Source: Streptomyces sp. NBC_01216 (GTDB lineage Bacteria > Actinomycetota > Actinomycetes > Streptomycetales > Streptomycetaceae). Taken from it: DNA of 64,000 bases. Each line of letters starts with the position of its first letter. Positions within the stretch are counted from its first letter, which is position 1. Shown one piece after another: positions 11,468 to 20,939 of this stretch. The notes below the pieces were generated by a model, which saw only the letters and a program-made list of their open reading frames with translations, searched no databases and had not been told where the DNA came from. The translations under genes were made by a program, and so were the position numbers. The stretch is taken from assembly GCF_035994945.1 (NCBI RefSeq), contig NZ_CP108677.1, forward strand, positions 3,534,001 through 3,598,000, written 5' to 3'.

Positions 11468-14098
11468 ATGGCCGACGAGAACACCCCGATCACCGAAGCC
11501 ACCGAGGAAGACCAGCAGCTGCGGATCGAGCCCGTCGGGCTCGAGACCGAGATGCAGCGCTCGTACCTCGACTACGCGATGTCCGTCATCGTGTCCCGCG
11601 CGCTGCCGGACGTACGGGACGGCCTCAAGCCGGTCCACCGGCGCGTGCTGTACGCGATGTACGACGGCGGGTACCGCCCCGAGAAGGGCTTCTACAAGTG
11701 CGCCCGCGTCGTCGGTGACGTCATGGGCACGTACCACCCGCACGGCGACTCCTCGATCTACGACGCCCTGGTCCGCCTCGCGCAGCCGTGGTCGATGCGC
11801 ATGCCGCTGGTGGACTCCAACGGCAACTTCGGCTCCCCGGGCAACGACCCGGCCGCCGCCATGCGCTACACCGAGTGCAAGATGGCTCCGCTGTCCATGG
11901 AGATGCTCCGGGACATCGACGAGGAGACCGTCGACTTCACGGACAACTACGACGGCCGGAACCAGGAGCCGACGGTTCTGCCGGCGCGCATCCCGAACCT
12001 GCTGGTCAACGGATCGGCCGGCATCGCGGTCGGAATGGCGACCAACATCCCGCCGCACAACCTCCGCGAGGTCGCGGCCGGCGCCCAGTGGGCGCTTGAG
12101 CACCCCGACGCCACGCACGAGGAACTCCTCGACGCGCTCGTCGAGCGCATCAAGGGCCCCGACTTCCCCACCGGCGCCCTGGTGGTCGGCCGCAAGGGCA
12201 TCGAGGAGGCGTACCGCACCGGCCGCGGCTCGATCACGATGCGCGCCGTGGTCGAGGTCGAGGAGATCCAGAACCGCCAGTGCCTGGTGGTCACGGAGCT
12301 TCCCTACCAGACCAACCCGGACAACCTCGCGCAGAAGATCGCCGACCTGGTGAAGGACGGCAAGGTCGGCGGCATCGCGGACGTCCGCGACGAGACCTCG
12401 TCACGGACCGGCCAGCGCCTGGTGATCGTCCTCAAGCGCGACGCCGTGGCCAAGGTCGTCCTGAACAACCTCTACAAGCACACCGACCTGCAGACGAACT
12501 TCGGCGCGAACATGCTGGCGCTCGTCGACGGTGTGCCGCGCACGCTCTCGCTGGACGCGTTCATCCGCCACTGGGTGACGCACCAGGTCGAGGTCGTCGT
12601 CCGGCGGACCCGCTTCCGCCTGCGCAAGGCAGAGGAGCGCGCCCACATCCTGCGCGGTCTGCTCAAGGCGCTGGACGCGATCGACGAGGTCATCGCGCTG
12701 ATCCGGCGCAGCGACACCGTCGACGTGGCGCGTGAGGGCCTGATGGGTCTGCTGGAGATCGACGAGATCCAGGCCAACGCCATCCTCGAGATGCAGCTGC
12801 GCCGGCTCGCCGCTCTGGAACGCCAGAAGATCGTCGCCGAGCACGACGAACTGCAGGCGAAGATCAACGAGTACAACGCGATCCTGGCCTCGGAGGAACG
12901 CCAGCGCCGGATCGTCAGCGAGGAACTGGCGCTGATCGTCGACAAGTTCGGCGACGACCGGCGCTCCAAGCTGGTGCCCTTCGACGGGGACATGTCCATC
13001 GAGGACCTGATCGCCGAAGAGGACATCGTCGTCACCATCTCGCGCGGTGGCTACGTGAAGCGGACGAAGACCGAGGACTACCGGTCGCAGAAGCGTGGCG
13101 GCAAGGGGGTGCGCGGCACGAAGCTGAAGCAGGACGACATCGTCGACCACTTCTTCGTGTCCACCACGCACCACTGGCTGCTCTTCTTCACCAACAAGGG
13201 CCGGGTCTACCGCGCCAAGGCGTACGAGCTGCCGGACGCGGGCCGGGACGCCCGCGGCCAGCACGTCGCCAACCTGCTGGCCTTCCAACCGGACGAGCAG
13301 ATCGCCGAGATCCTCGCGATCCGCGACTACGAGGCCGCGCCCTACCTGGTGCTCGCCACGAAGGCCGGTCTGGTCAAGAAGACCGCGCTGAAGGACTACG
13401 ACTCGCCGCGCTCCGGCGGTGTCATCGCGATCAACCTTCGTGAGGCCGACAGCGGCGCGGAAGGCACGTCCGATGAGCTGATCGGCGCCGAGCTGGTGTC
13501 GGCGGAGGACGATCTCCTGCTCATCAGCAAGAAGGCGCAGTCGATCCGGTTCACCGCGACGGACGACGCGCTGCGTCCGATGGGACGGGCGACGTCCGGC
13601 GTCAAGGGGATGAGTTTCCGCGAGGGCGACGAACTGCTCTCGATGAATGTCGTCCGGCCCGGTACGTTCGTCTTCACAGCCACTGACGGTGGGTACGCCA
13701 AGCGCACCCCCGTCGACGAGTACCGCGTCCAGGGTCGCGGCGGCCTCGGTATCAAGGCCGCCAAGATCGTGGAGGACCGCGGTTCGCTCGTGGGTGCGCT
13801 GGTGGTCGAGGAAACGAACGAGATCCTCGCCATCACGCTGTCCGGTGGTGTGATTCGTACGCGAGTCAACGAAGTCAGGGAGACCGGCCGTGACACCATG
13901 GGCGTCCAGTTGATCAACCTGGGCAAGCGGGATGCCGTCGTCGGCATCGCGCGGAACGCCGAGGCGGGCAGCGAGGCCGACGAGGTCGACGGTGCCGAAG
14001 ACGCCGAGGGTGTCGAGGCCGTGGAAGGCGTAGAGACCGCGATCGCGGTCGAGGCAGCCGAGGGCACCCAGCCCTCGGCCGGGGAGCACGAGGAGTAG
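11468..14098 (+). CDS. gyrA: DNA gyrase subunit A
   Basis: The 876-residue breakage-reunion subunit of gyrase. The catalytic tyrosine lies in MRYTECKM near residue 133. The quinolone-resistance-determining region reads [19 protein letters not shown] at about residues 90-108, with Ser and Asp at the E. coli Ser83 and Asp87 equivalents, so no classic target mutation is visible. The GyrA box in the C-terminal pinwheel domain is QKRGGKG, near residue 540. The C-terminal tail beyond about residue 830 is highly acidic and E/V/A-rich, and may tune DNA wrapping. Confidence 0.98.
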   Translation: MADENTPITEATEEDQQLRIEPVGLETEMQRSYLDYAMSVIVSRALPDVRDGLKPVHRRVLYAMYDGGYRPEKGFYKCARVVGDVMGTYHPHGDSSIYDALVRLAQPWSMRMPLVDSNGNFGSPGNDPAAAMRYTECKMAPLSMEMLRDIDEETVDFTDNYDGRNQEPTVLPARIPNLLVNGSAGIAVGMATNIPPHNLREVAAGAQWALEHPDATHEELLDALVERIKGPDFPTGALVVGRKGIEEAYRTGRGSITMRAVVEVEEIQNRQCLVVTELPYQTNPDNLAQKIADLVKDGKVGGIADVRDETSSRTGQRLVIVLKRDAVAKVVLNNLYKHTDLQTNFGANMLALVDGVPRTLSLDAFIRHWVTHQVEVVVRRTRFRLRKAEERAHILRGLLKALDAIDEVIALIRRSDTVDVAREGLMGLLEIDEIQANAILEMQLRRLAALERQKIVAEHDELQAKINEYNAILASEERQRRIVSEELALIVDKFGDDRRSKLVPFDGDMSIEDLIAEEDIVVTISRGGYVKRTKTEDYRSQKRGGKGVRGTKLKQDDIVDHFFVSTTHHWLLFFTNKGRVYRAKAYELPDAGRDARGQHVANLLAFQPDEQIAEILAIRDYEAAPYLVLATKAGLVKKTALKDYDSPRSGGVIAINLREADSGAEGTSDELIGAELVSAEDDLLLISKKAQSIRFTATDDALRPMGRATSGVKGMSFREGDELLSMNVVRPGTFVFTATDGGYAKRTPVDEYRVQGRGGLGIKAAKIVEDRGSLVGALVVEETNEILAITLSGGVIRTRVNEVRETGRDTMGVQLINLGKRDAVVGIARNAEAGSEADEVDGAEDAEGVEAVEGVETAIAVEAAEGTQPSAGEHEE

Positions 14099-14101
14099 AG
14101 C

Positions 14102-14755
14102 GTGAGTGGAGCCACGGGCGCCGGATCGGCCGCTGCTGGAGCGAACGGTGCCCGTGGCTCTGCCACGGACTCCCAGGGGGTTGCGGTGACGGACACTCGA
14201 GGGCCCAATCCCTCGTACGAGACCTACAACGGGCCGCTGCCCGGCGAGCGCGCGGGAACGCAGCAGCCGAGCGGGCCCTACCACCCGCCGCAGGCGTACG
14301 GTGCCCAGGCACCGGGCGCGGACGGCGGTGGCCAGAACGCCGGTGCCGTGCGCCGGCCGCGTACCGGGGCACGCACCACGCCGCGGACGCGCAAGGCGCG
14401 ACTGCGGGTGGCCAAGGCCGACCCGTGGTCGGTCATGAAGGTGAGCTTCCTGCTCTCCATCGCGCTGGGCGTCTGCACGGTCGTGGCCGCGTCCGTGCTG
14501 TGGATGGTCATGGACGCCATGGGCGTCTTCTCGACCGTCGGCGGCACGATCAGCGAGGCGACCGGGTCCAACGAGTCGAACGGCTTCGACCTGCAGTCGT
14601 TCCTCTCGCTGCCGCGGGTGCTCATGTTCACCTCCGTGATCGCGGTGATCGACGTGGTCCTGATGACGGCGCTCGCGACGCTCGGCGCGTTCATCTACAA
14701 CCTGTCGGCCGGCTTCGTGGGCGGCGTGGAGCTCACCCTGGCGGAGGACGAGTAG
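14102..14755 (+). CDS. DUF3566 membrane protein downstream of gyrA
   Basis: A 217-residue protein with a long disordered Pro/Gly/Ala-rich N-terminus (1-105), then a DUF3566 domain with two membrane segments, about 117-138 (SFLLSIALGVCTVVAASVLW) and 178-200 (VLMFTSVIAVIDVVLMTALATL). It starts 3 nt after gyrA at a GTG, so it is in the gyrBA transcript. This family is found after gyrA throughout actinomycetes. Its role is unknown; the conserved link to gyrase and to polar-growth bacteria is suggestive only. Confidence 0.9.
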   Translation: MSGATGAGSAAAGANGARGSATDSQGVAVTDTRGPNPSYETYNGPLPGERAGTQQPSGPYHPPQAYGAQAPGADGGGQNAGAVRRPRTGARTTPRTRKARLRVAKADPWSVMKVSFLLSIALGVCTVVAASVLWMVMDAMGVFSTVGGTISEATGSNESNGFDLQSFLSLPRVLMFTSVIAVIDVVLMTALATLGAFIYNLSAGFVGGVELTLAEDE

Positions 14756-14848
14756 CGACACGGCGGGGCCGGAGGAACCGATTTTGGGACTGGCCCCCAC
14801 GTGCGCTAATCTTCAGAAGTCAGCGCGCGGGAACACCGCAGGCGCGGC

Positions 14849-14925
14849 GGGGCTATAGCTCAGTTGGTTAGAGCGCATCCCTGATAAGGATGAGGCCACA
14901 GGTTCAAATCCTGTTAGCCCCACCA
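14849..14925 (+). tRNA. tRNA-Ile (GAT)
   Basis: Cloverleaf with acceptor stem GGGGCTA/TAGCCCC, D-arm AGCTCAGTTGGTTAGAGC, anticodon stem CATCC/GGATG with loop CTGATAA (anticodon GAT at 14883-14885) and T-arm GGTTCAAATCC. The CCA end is encoded (14923-14925). A strong terminator follows immediately. Confidence 0.98.
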
Positions 14926-14930
14926 ACACG

Positions 14931-14962
14931 AAGACCCCCAGTCAATCGCGACTGGGGGTCTT
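14931..14962 (+). terminator. Terminator after tRNA-Ile
   Basis: Perfect 13-bp stem AAGACCCCCAGTC (14931-14943) with its complement at 14950-14962 and a 6-nt loop, 5 nt after the encoded CCA. The rest of the 14963-15208 gap shows no gene. Confidence 0.93.
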
Positions 14963-15208
14963 CGACATCTACGGCTGACATCGGCCGATCAGCGGGTCTT
15001 TCCGTGCGTGTCCTTCCAGGTCGTTTCCTCACCGACGCCCTTCCGATCCGGCTCCGGCGGCTCCCCGAGGTTCGTCGGGTCCCGGCCGCGTCGTGATGCT
15101 CCTCCCCGCCCGGGCCCGCCCCGCCCGCTTACCTCCGAGGTCATGGTGGCGTGCGTCGGCCCTGGCTACGTTGGTGTCGTCCTACCGGAACGAACGAAGG
15201 GGCCGGAC

Positions 15209-15574
15209 ATGCCCGCCTATGGTTTCGCCCACCTACGGGACCGTCGCCCGCACCCGGAGATCCTCGAGTACCTCACACGCATCCAGGACACCCTCGACCC
15301 CTTCCGGGGCCGCTTCCTGATCCACGGCCCGCCGACCGTGGTGGTGGAGGGGAGCTGGCCGGGCAACATGGTGCTGATCGAGTTTCCCGGCATGGCCGAG
15401 GCCCGCGCCTGGTACGCGTCCCCCGAGTACCAGAAGATCCTGCGGCTGCGGGCCGACCACATCGACGGCGACCTGGTCCTGGTCGAGGGCGTCGCCCCCG
15501 GCTACCACCCGCGTGAACGCGCGGAGAAACTGCGGGCGGCGGCGGACGGGGAGCAGGCGGACGGCGCCCCGTGA
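15209..15574 (+). CDS. DUF1330 family protein
   Basis: A 121-residue small alpha/beta protein of the DUF1330 dimeric-barrel type. Recognisable features are the early HLRDRRPHPEILEYL, the core GPPTVVVEGSWPGNMVLIEFP and the following AEARAWYASPEYQKIL, a hallmark of the family. It starts at ATG 15209 after GAAGGGG; the longer open frame upstream has no ribosome site. No enzymatic role is established for the family. It stands alone between the tRNA-Ile terminator and the DLW-39 gene. Confidence 0.88.
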   Translation: MPAYGFAHLRDRRPHPEILEYLTRIQDTLDPFRGRFLIHGPPTVVVEGSWPGNMVLIEFPGMAEARAWYASPEYQKILRLRADHIDGDLVLVEGVAPGYHPRERAEKLRAAADGEQADGAP

Positions 15575-15746
15575 TCGACCGGGTGGGGACGGGGACCGCG
15601 CGATCCCGTCCGGTGAGCCCCACGGCCTGTCGTCTTCGGGTCCGTGATGCGGGCGCCGGCGTCAGGACAGGTCACCGATCGGTATCGGTCGGTGTGTAGA
15701 GTGGGCGTCAGAAGTCCCCTACGTCAATGAAGGACGAGGTCGCGCG

Positions 15747-15881
15747 GTGAAGAAGCTTCTCCTGGTCGCACTGGCCGCCATCGGCGGGCTCCTCGTGTAC
15801 CGCCAGATCCAGGCGGATCGCGCCGAGCAGGATCTGTGGACGGAGGCGACCGACTCCGTGCCCGCAGGTTCGGGTGTGTGA
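15747..15881 (+). CDS. Small DLW-39 family membrane peptide
   Basis: A 44-residue peptide starting at GTG 15747 (MKKLLLVALAAIGGLLVYRQIQ when read with initiator Met), with one N-terminal hydrophobic helix and the tripeptide DLW at residues 29-31 that names the actinobacterial DLW-39 family. It is conserved near gyrA in streptomycetes. Function is unknown. A perfect terminator follows 19 nt after the stop. A possible -10 (TAGAGT) lies about 50 nt upstream. Confidence 0.85.
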   Translation: MKKLLLVALAAIGGLLVYRQIQADRAEQDLWTEATDSVPAGSGV

Positions 15882-15900
15882 GTCGCAGACTGTTCGTGGG

Positions 15901-15935
15901 TGAGGCCCCGGCCGCGTGAAGCGGCCGGGGCCTCA
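15901..15935 (+). terminator. Terminator after DLW-39 gene
   Basis: TGAGGCCCCGGCCGC (15901-15915) pairs perfectly with GCGGCCGGGGCCTCA (15921-15935) around a 5-nt loop: a 15-bp stem. Confidence 0.93.
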
Positions 15936-15961
15936 TGCTGTCCGGGGCGGCGAGCCCCTCT

Positions 15962-15987
15962 CGATTCACCACGGCGATTCACCACGG
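15962..15987 (+). repeat. Tandem 13-bp repeat
   Basis: CGATTCACCACGG occurs twice in direct succession (15962-15974 and 15975-15987), followed by CGA. It lies in the 311-bp gap upstream of the secreted protein at 16193. It may be a regulator site or simple slippage; nothing else is recognisable in the gap besides the terminator. Confidence 0.7.
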
Positions 15988-16192
15988 CGAATTGTCCCTT
16001 GTGAGGACAGAGCGGGTAGCCGGAGCGCCGCACGGGGTGCGGAACCCCGCCGCGCGCAGACAGCGGGGGGACGGGCGGGGCAGGATGGCCGACCGCCGGG
16101 ACGGCCGCCTCGTCCGGGTGGTGACACAGGACCCGGGGGCGGGTGCGGCGCCGCACGAGCGGAAGGATTCCACGGATGCGAGGGAGAGGCGC

Positions 16193-17461
16193 GTGAAGAT
16201 GCGTACGACCGGGGCCCTGATCGCGGCGCTCTGCGCCACGGTGGGCACGGCTGTGCTGCCGCCCGGACCCGCCCAGGCGGTCGAGGTGAGCCCGTACGCC
16301 TTCGACGGCGACGCTCAGCGGATCACGGGCGCCGCGTCCAGTCTGGACGCCCAGCCGCTCAAGGCCGGAGCCACCTACCGGGACACCATCAAGAAGGACG
16401 GCAAGCTCTACTACCGCGTCGACCTCGACGACGAGGACAACGCGTACGTCTCCGTGGTGGCCGTGCCCAGGCCGGGGATCGAGGCCGCGTACGGAGACGG
16501 CATCAGGGTGAGTCTCCAGGACGGTTCCGACCACCGGTGCGGGGCCCAGGACGTCACCTTCGGGTCCGCCGGGTTCACCCGCCCGCTGGCCGCCTACGCC
16601 CACCGCACGATCGAGACCGGCGGATCCACCTGCCGGCAGGCGGGCGCCTACTACGTCCTGGTGGAGCGGACCTCCGCTTCCGCCTCCGCGAACGACGACT
16701 GGGAGCTGGAGATCCGCCATCTGACCGAACCGGCGGTGCGGGAGCCCGGCCCCACCGCCCTCCCGGAGACCTGGCCCTCCTCGACTCCCCCGCCGCCCGC
16801 GGGCGGCCCGCGTCGGCGCCAGGGAGGTGCCGGTTTCCAGAACGCCACGTCCCTGCGGCAGGGGGAGTGGCGTGCCGACATCGCACCGGGCCAGACGCTG
16901 TTCTACCGCGTGCCCGTGGACTGGGGGCAGCAGATCTTCGCCACCGCCGAACTGGGCAGCAGCCTCAGCGGCGACGGCTACGTCGGCAACGCTCTGGTGC
17001 TCTCGCTCGACAACCCGGCCCGTGGCCATGTCGACCGGGGCACACTCGGCTACGGCGGTGGCCCGGCGACGCTCGCCCTGGGGCCGCAGCGGCCCGTGGC
17101 CTTCACCAACCGCTACGCCTCCGGCAACGCCACGAACGCCCTGCGGTTCGCCGGCTGGTACTACCTGTCGGCGACGCTCAGCCCGGACGTCGCGCAGACA
17201 TACGGCGACAAGCCGATGCCGCTGACCGTGCGGGTGAGCGTCACCGGGACCGCGAAGACCGGGCCCGCCTACGACGGCGACCCCGGTCCGTTCGCGGTCA
17301 CCGCCGACGACCGTGACGCGGCGGCCAGTGGGCGGAGCGGCCCGCAGGCGGCGAAGAGCGACTCCATGCGCTTCGTCGCGGCGGCCGGGTTCGGCACCGG
17401 GGCCGCCCTGCTCCTCGGCCTCGGTGCATGGACGGTCCTGGCGCGGCGGCGCACGGCCTGA
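16193..17461 (+). CDS. Secreted, C-terminally membrane-anchored protein of unknown function
   Basis: I do not recognise a named family. From GTG 16193 (after GGGAGAGG) the protein has 422 residues: a signal peptide (MRTTGALIAALCATVGTAVL, cut likely after AQA), two extracellular beta-rich repeats that resemble each other (TYRDTIKKDGKLYYRVDLDD and EWRADIAPGQTLFYRVPVDW), a Pro-rich linker near 190-210, and a C-terminal membrane helix followed by ARRR. This is a typical type-I membrane-anchored surface architecture. Its neighbour, convergent at 74 bp, is a Ser/Thr kinase. The two jelly-roll-like modules could be ligand-binding domains; that is inference. Confidence 0.8.
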   Translation: MKMRTTGALIAALCATVGTAVLPPGPAQAVEVSPYAFDGDAQRITGAASSLDAQPLKAGATYRDTIKKDGKLYYRVDLDDEDNAYVSVVAVPRPGIEAAYGDGIRVSLQDGSDHRCGAQDVTFGSAGFTRPLAAYAHRTIETGGSTCRQAGAYYVLVERTSASASANDDWELEIRHLTEPAVREPGPTALPETWPSSTPPPPAGGPRRRQGGAGFQNATSLRQGEWRADIAPGQTLFYRVPVDWGQQIFATAELGSSLSGDGYVGNALVLSLDNPARGHVDRGTLGYGGGPATLALGPQRPVAFTNRYASGNATNALRFAGWYYLSATLSPDVAQTYGDKPMPLTVRVSVTGTAKTGPAYDGDPGPFAVTADDRDAAASGRSGPQAAKSDSMRFVAAAGFGTGAALLLGLGAWTVLARRRTA

Positions 17462-17535
17462 CACCGACGGCGCGCCCCCGGTGGTTTCGGCGCGGGCCTT
17501 CTCCGGAGCGCCGTGCCGCCCGGCGCTCACCGTCC

Positions 17536-18975
17536 TCAGACCTGGGTGAGCGCCCATACGCCGACGGCGAAGCAGACCAGCGCGAGGAACAGCACCGGGA
17601 CCACCACCTTCGGGGGCGGCCCCGGCCGTCCGGCCGGTGCGGTGCCCCGGGCGCGGGCCCGCGGGTCGACCGGGCCGGCCATCCGGACGTCGGCGGTGTA
17701 CTGGCGCGTGGCGCCCGGCGGGTACGCGGCCACCGGCGTCGGGGCCTGGCCCAAGGGGACGGGAGTGGGGTGGGAACGGCCCGGATGCGGGGCGACGGAG
17801 TGGCCGGGGGCCGCGTACGCCGCCGGGGGCTGTGCGGGTGCCGAGTGCGCGGCCGACGGGGCCGGAGCGACGGTCTCCCGGGGCGGCGGGGGCAGGTGGA
17901 AGCTGCCGGTCTCGGAGGGGCCGGGCAGCGACCGCCGCGGGTCGTCCGGCCGCGACTCCGGCCGGGATCGTGACGCCGTCCCGGATTCGGGCTGTGGTGG
18001 GGGTGGGGGCGGCGGCCGGTGTGCCGCCGGTGAAGGCGCGGTCGCCGGTGTGGGGGTGTCCTGGGTGGTGTGCGGTGCGGGCCGGTCCGCCGGGGGCTCG
18101 GGGCCGGTCGGACCGAAGCCGGCCGGCAGCGGGCCGATCTGGTCGAAGACCTCCACCGGCTCCTCGGCCTGACCCGGATCGGGCAGCAGCTCGACGGCCG
18201 AGGCGAGGGCCTTGCGCGCGCCCGTCGCCGTCCGGAAACGAAGCTGCGGGTCGGGCTGAAGCAGCCCGGCCAGCACCTGCCACAGCGGCTCCGCGATGCC
18301 CTCGGGTGCTCCCGGTGTGCCGTGCGTCATGAAGTGCTCGATCAGAGCACGGGAGTCGGGCTTCCGGCCCTGGAGCAGGTACAGGGCGACCAGACCGACC
18401 GCGAAGAGGTCCGCCGGGAAGTCGGGCTCCGCGCCCAGCATCTGTTCCGGCGCGAAGTATCCGGGCGTCCCCACCACGTAGTCGGTCTCCGTCAGCCGGG
18501 GCTCGCCTTTGCGCATGGAGATGCCGAAGTCGGACAGCCGCAGATGCGGCCGTCCGGTCCCGGTGACGTCGAGCAGGATGTTCGCCGGCTTGATGTCACG
18601 GTGCACGACCCCCTCGGCGTGCACCGCCGCCAGACCGGCGAGCAGCTGGTCCAGCAGGACGCAGACGAAACGCGGCGGCAGCGGGCCGTAGTCCCCGATC
18701 ACATGCGCCAGGGAACCGCCGGCCACCAGGTCCATGGTGAACAGCACCTTGTCGTCGTCCGCGGCCCAGCTGGCCGGGGCGAGGACGTGCGGATGATCGA
18801 TCCGCAGGGCCTGCTCGCGCACGAAGCGCAGCAGGGTGTGGGCGTCGCTCTGCTGCAGCACCTTCGCCGCCACGTAGCGGCGGCGGCGCTGGTCCCAGGC
18901 GCGCCATACGGCGCCGACCCCACCCCGCCCGATCGGATCGACCAGTTCGTACCGCCCGGCGAAGACCTCACCCAT
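17536..18975 (-). CDS. Transmembrane Ser/Thr protein kinase (Hanks type)
   Basis: A 479-residue eukaryotic-like kinase. The kinase domain spans about residues 8-265: glycine loop GRGGVGAVW, ATP lysine in VAAKVLQ, catalytic HRDIKPANILL, DFG as DFGIS, and APE as APEQ. A Pro/Ala-rich juxtamembrane linker of roughly 170 residues follows, and one C-terminal membrane helix (VVVPVLFLALVCFAVGVWAL) ends two residues before the C-terminus. There is no extracellular sensor domain, unlike PknB. It lies divergent from nothing and tail-to-tail with the secreted protein, and 67 bp downstream of the HTH gene. Confidence 0.93.
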   Translation of the reverse strand: MGEVFAGRYELVDPIGRGGVGAVWRAWDQRRRRYVAAKVLQQSDAHTLLRFVREQALRIDHPHVLAPASWAADDDKVLFTMDLVAGGSLAHVIGDYGPLPPRFVCVLLDQLLAGLAAVHAEGVVHRDIKPANILLDVTGTGRPHLRLSDFGISMRKGEPRLTETDYVVGTPGYFAPEQMLGAEPDFPADLFAVGLVALYLLQGRKPDSRALIEHFMTHGTPGAPEGIAEPLWQVLAGLLQPDPQLRFRTATGARKALASAVELLPDPGQAEEPVEVFDQIGPLPAGFGPTGPEPPADRPAPHTTQDTPTPATAPSPAAHRPPPPPPPQPESGTASRSRPESRPDDPRRSLPGPSETGSFHLPPPPRETVAPAPSAAHSAPAQPPAAYAAPGHSVAPHPGRSHPTPVPLGQAPTPVAAYPPGATRQYTADVRMAGPVDPRARARGTAPAGRPGPPPKVVVPVLFLALVCFAVGVWALTQV

Positions 18976-19042
18976 CGCGTTGCGCTCGCTCCCCCTCGTG
19001 CCGTGCCGGCCCCGCCGGATCCGCCTGCCTCGGGGCCCCGCG

Positions 19043-19591
19043 TCAGTTCTGGTGCGACTCGTAGTGCGCGACCGCGTCCGCGGTCCGCCCGGCGCCGTAC
19101 ACCCGGAGGAACTCTGCCAGCTCCGGGTGGGCCGGGGCGAGGGAGTCCGCCGCCTCGATGATGTCCCCCGCCGCCGACACCGACCGCAGCAACGACTGGA
19201 TCTCGCGCACCACCCGGCGCACGGTCGGCGCGCCCGAACTGGTCGTCGTCTGGCTGGTGCCGGTCAGGACCGAGCCGCCCTGAGACTTCTTGATCTCGTC
19301 CATCCGGTCCGTGGCCTCGGCGGCGCTCACACTGCCGTCGGCGACCTGACTCGAGAGTTCCTGCAGGGCCTGGACACGCTGTACGACGGCCGGGTTGCCG
19401 ATCTTGGCGCGCTGGCCGCTCATGAGCTGGGAGAGCATGGGTGCGGACAGTCCGAGTACGGCCGCCAGCCTCGCCTGGTTCAGCCCGAGATCGTCGATCA
19501 GCCGGCGGAAGAGCGCCCCCAACGGCTCTCCGTACCAACTGCGCTGAAGCTCCCGGGCTCTTGCCGTGGCTTCCTGCTGCGCTGCATCCAT
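19043..19591 (-). CDS. HTH DNA-binding protein (XRE-like)
   Basis: A 182-residue protein from ATG 19591 (MDAAQQEATARARELQRSW), preceded by GGGGAG; an upstream in-frame start gives only 16 additional residues. A helix-turn-helix occupies about residues 25-60 (IDDLGLNQARLAAVLGLSAPMLSQLMSGQR), with the phage-repressor-like spacing. The C-terminal half is helical and of unknown function. It lies upstream of and co-directional with the Ser/Thr kinase, so the two may form a unit; it could be a kinase substrate, but that is speculation. Confidence 0.88.
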   Translation of the reverse strand: MDAAQQEATARARELQRSWYGEPLGALFRRLIDDLGLNQARLAAVLGLSAPMLSQLMSGQRAKIGNPAVVQRVQALQELSSQVADGSVSAAEATDRMDEIKKSQGGSVLTGTSQTTTSSGAPTVRRVVREIQSLLRSVSAAGDIIEAADSLAPAHPELAEFLRVYGAGRTADAVAHYESHQN

Positions 19592-19720
19592 TACTTCTCC
19601 CCATCCCTGCGGTTCGCCACTGCGAACCTCGGTCAGCATCCTACGGAGCGGGCTCGCTCACCGGGAGTCCCCATGTTTTTGCGAGATACGGGGGATGACC
19701 CGGTACGCTGTTCTCGTTCC

Positions 19721-19793
19721 GGGGCCTTAGCTCAGTTGGTAGAGCGCTGTCTTTGCATGGCAGATGTCAGGGGTTCGACTCCCCTAGGCTCCA
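19721..19793 (+). tRNA. tRNA-Ala (TGC)
   Basis: Acceptor GGGGCCT/AGGCTCC, D-arm AGCTCAGTTGGTAGAGC, anticodon arm with TGC at 19754-19756, T-arm GGGGTTCGACTCCCC. No encoded CCA. It marks the left boundary of the accessory region; a T-arm copy (possible att site) was not seen elsewhere in the window. Confidence 0.98.
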
Positions 19794-19801
19794 CTTGCTT
19801 G

Positions 19802-19838
19802 CACCCCTCTGATCTGCGGAAACGCGGTCAGGGGGGTG
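19802..19838 (+). terminator. Probable terminator after tRNA-Ala
   Basis: ACCCCTCTGA near 19803 can pair with TCAGGGGGGT near 19829-19838, and a TTTTTT run lies just downstream (19840-19846), unusual in this GC-rich genome and typical of an intrinsic terminator. Confidence 0.7.
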
Positions 19839-19846
19839 TTTTTTGT

Positions 19847-20200
19847 CCCGATTTTCTGTGCTGACGTGTCAGCGCGATGGTGCTGACAAACGGTGGACGC
19901 ATCTCTGGCTCCCGTGGGCTGGAGCCTCTCCTCCTCCCCGCTGGATCCCCCGGGTACGGCGCGGTGCAGTGGAGGCGGTTCGGGTGGGCCGCGCTCGGGC
20001 TCACCGGTGAGCAGCGCACGGACGCCGTGGCGGAATCTGCGGGTACTGGTCACTACCTTCGAGCAGCGCTCGGCCGCGGTGGCCGACTCGGGGATCTTCT
20101 CAGCCGAGTACCCGGAGATCTTCGCTGAGCCGTACGACGCGGACCACCTCTTCCTGACCGTCCGTGCTCCGGAGCCGGATGGGCACGGCACGGGCGTCTG
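19847..20200. other. Gene-poor sequence after tRNA-Ala, probable decayed DNA
   Basis: No convincing intact gene. A plus-strand frame ending at the TGA 20199-20201 has a protein-like C-terminal half (TTFEQRSAAVADSGIFSAEY, then EIFAEPYDADHLFLTVR) that could be the end of a lost gene, but its first part is low-complexity and frame-incoherent. I treat it as a remnant rather than a gene. Confidence 0.45.
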
Positions 20201-20203
20201 ACA

Positions 20204-20481
20204 TGTTGAGATCTGTCATCGAGGCCGTCCACGCCCGTACGAACAAGGCCAGGCTGAGCTGCCTGCTGTCCGGCCTGCGAGTGATCCCGGTGGGCGATGA
20301 GGAGGCCGGGCGGCCTCGACGCTGCTGATGGGGGCAGGGCCGCACGGTCATGAGTACGCCATTGACGCGGCTGTGGCCGAGGCCGCCCCTGCGGCAGCAG
20401 CGTCCAGTGGTCATGCTGACGTCGGACATCGACGACATGGCTAAGCTCTGCGGCGATCGGGTCCGGCTCGTGGCCGTGTGA
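20204..20481 (+). pseudogene. PIN-domain (VapC-like) protein remnant, two frameshifts
   Basis: Three plus-strand frames together read like the C-terminal two-thirds of a PIN-domain nuclease: first LLSGLRVIPVGDEEAGR, then after one frameshift near 20310 LLMGAGPHGHEYAIDAAVAE, then after a second near 20385 RPVVMLTSDIDDMAKLCGD ending VRLVAV and a TGA at 20479-20481. The pattern D-A-x-V-A followed by V-x-L-T-S-D-x-D-D is the PIN active-site half. The N-terminal third with the first acidic residue is missing. PIN domains of this type are usually toxins; this copy cannot be functional. Confidence 0.75.
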
Positions 20482-20489
20482 GGCGGCCT

Positions 20490-20708
20490 TGTGCGTCGTT
20501 CGGCACCCGGACGGTGGCGACGCATCTGAAGAAGACGTCCGGCCTGCTCGGCAGCAACAGCCGGGCACAGCTTGCCTACTTCCTGGCCCAGACCGGTCTC
20601 CTGGACAGTCCGCCGGCCACGGGTACCGGAGCGGCCCTGGACCCGGCGGGCGAGGCGCCGGGCGACTGCGCCTGCGGGAAGCACGGGAGCGAGGAGCACC
20701 GGGCCTGA
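20490..20708 (+). pseudogene. Truncated LuxR-type HTH remnant
   Basis: The frame ending at 20708 contains RTVATHLKKTSGLLGSNSRA followed by QLAYFLAQTGLLD, which matches the recognition-helix end of a LuxR HTH domain (usual form R-T-V-x-x-H-L-x-x-x-x-x-K-L-G-x-x-S-R-x-x-L). There is no first helix or upstream sensor/ATPase domain and no plausible start. It overlaps the end of the PIN remnant by junction, suggesting deletion-fused debris. 20709-21053 holds no recognisable gene. Confidence 0.65.
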
Positions 20709-20939
20709 CGCGGTGGTCCGGTGGTCCGGTCCACCGTGTCCGTGGGGGCCCCGCCGACCCCGGCTCCCCGAGGGGGCGCGCGGGTATCCGGATTCCGCCA
20801 CGGCCCCGTGGGTGCGGGAGGGCGTGGACTTCCCGCGCCCACCCCCGAGAGCCCCTCGCCGCCACCTCTTCGAGCTGGGGGAACGTGCGTGGTGCGGAGG
20901 GTTCGTGCGGGTATGGGTGATCGCTAAAGTGTCGGCAAA

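Noticed and set aside
11744..11770. Quinolone-resistance substitution in GyrA
   Set aside because: The QRDR has Ser and Asp at the usual sensitive positions.
15719..18283. 854-codon minus-strand open frame over the secreted protein and kinase
   Set aside because: It crosses two genes in opposite orientations and a terminator, and its sequence has no domain.
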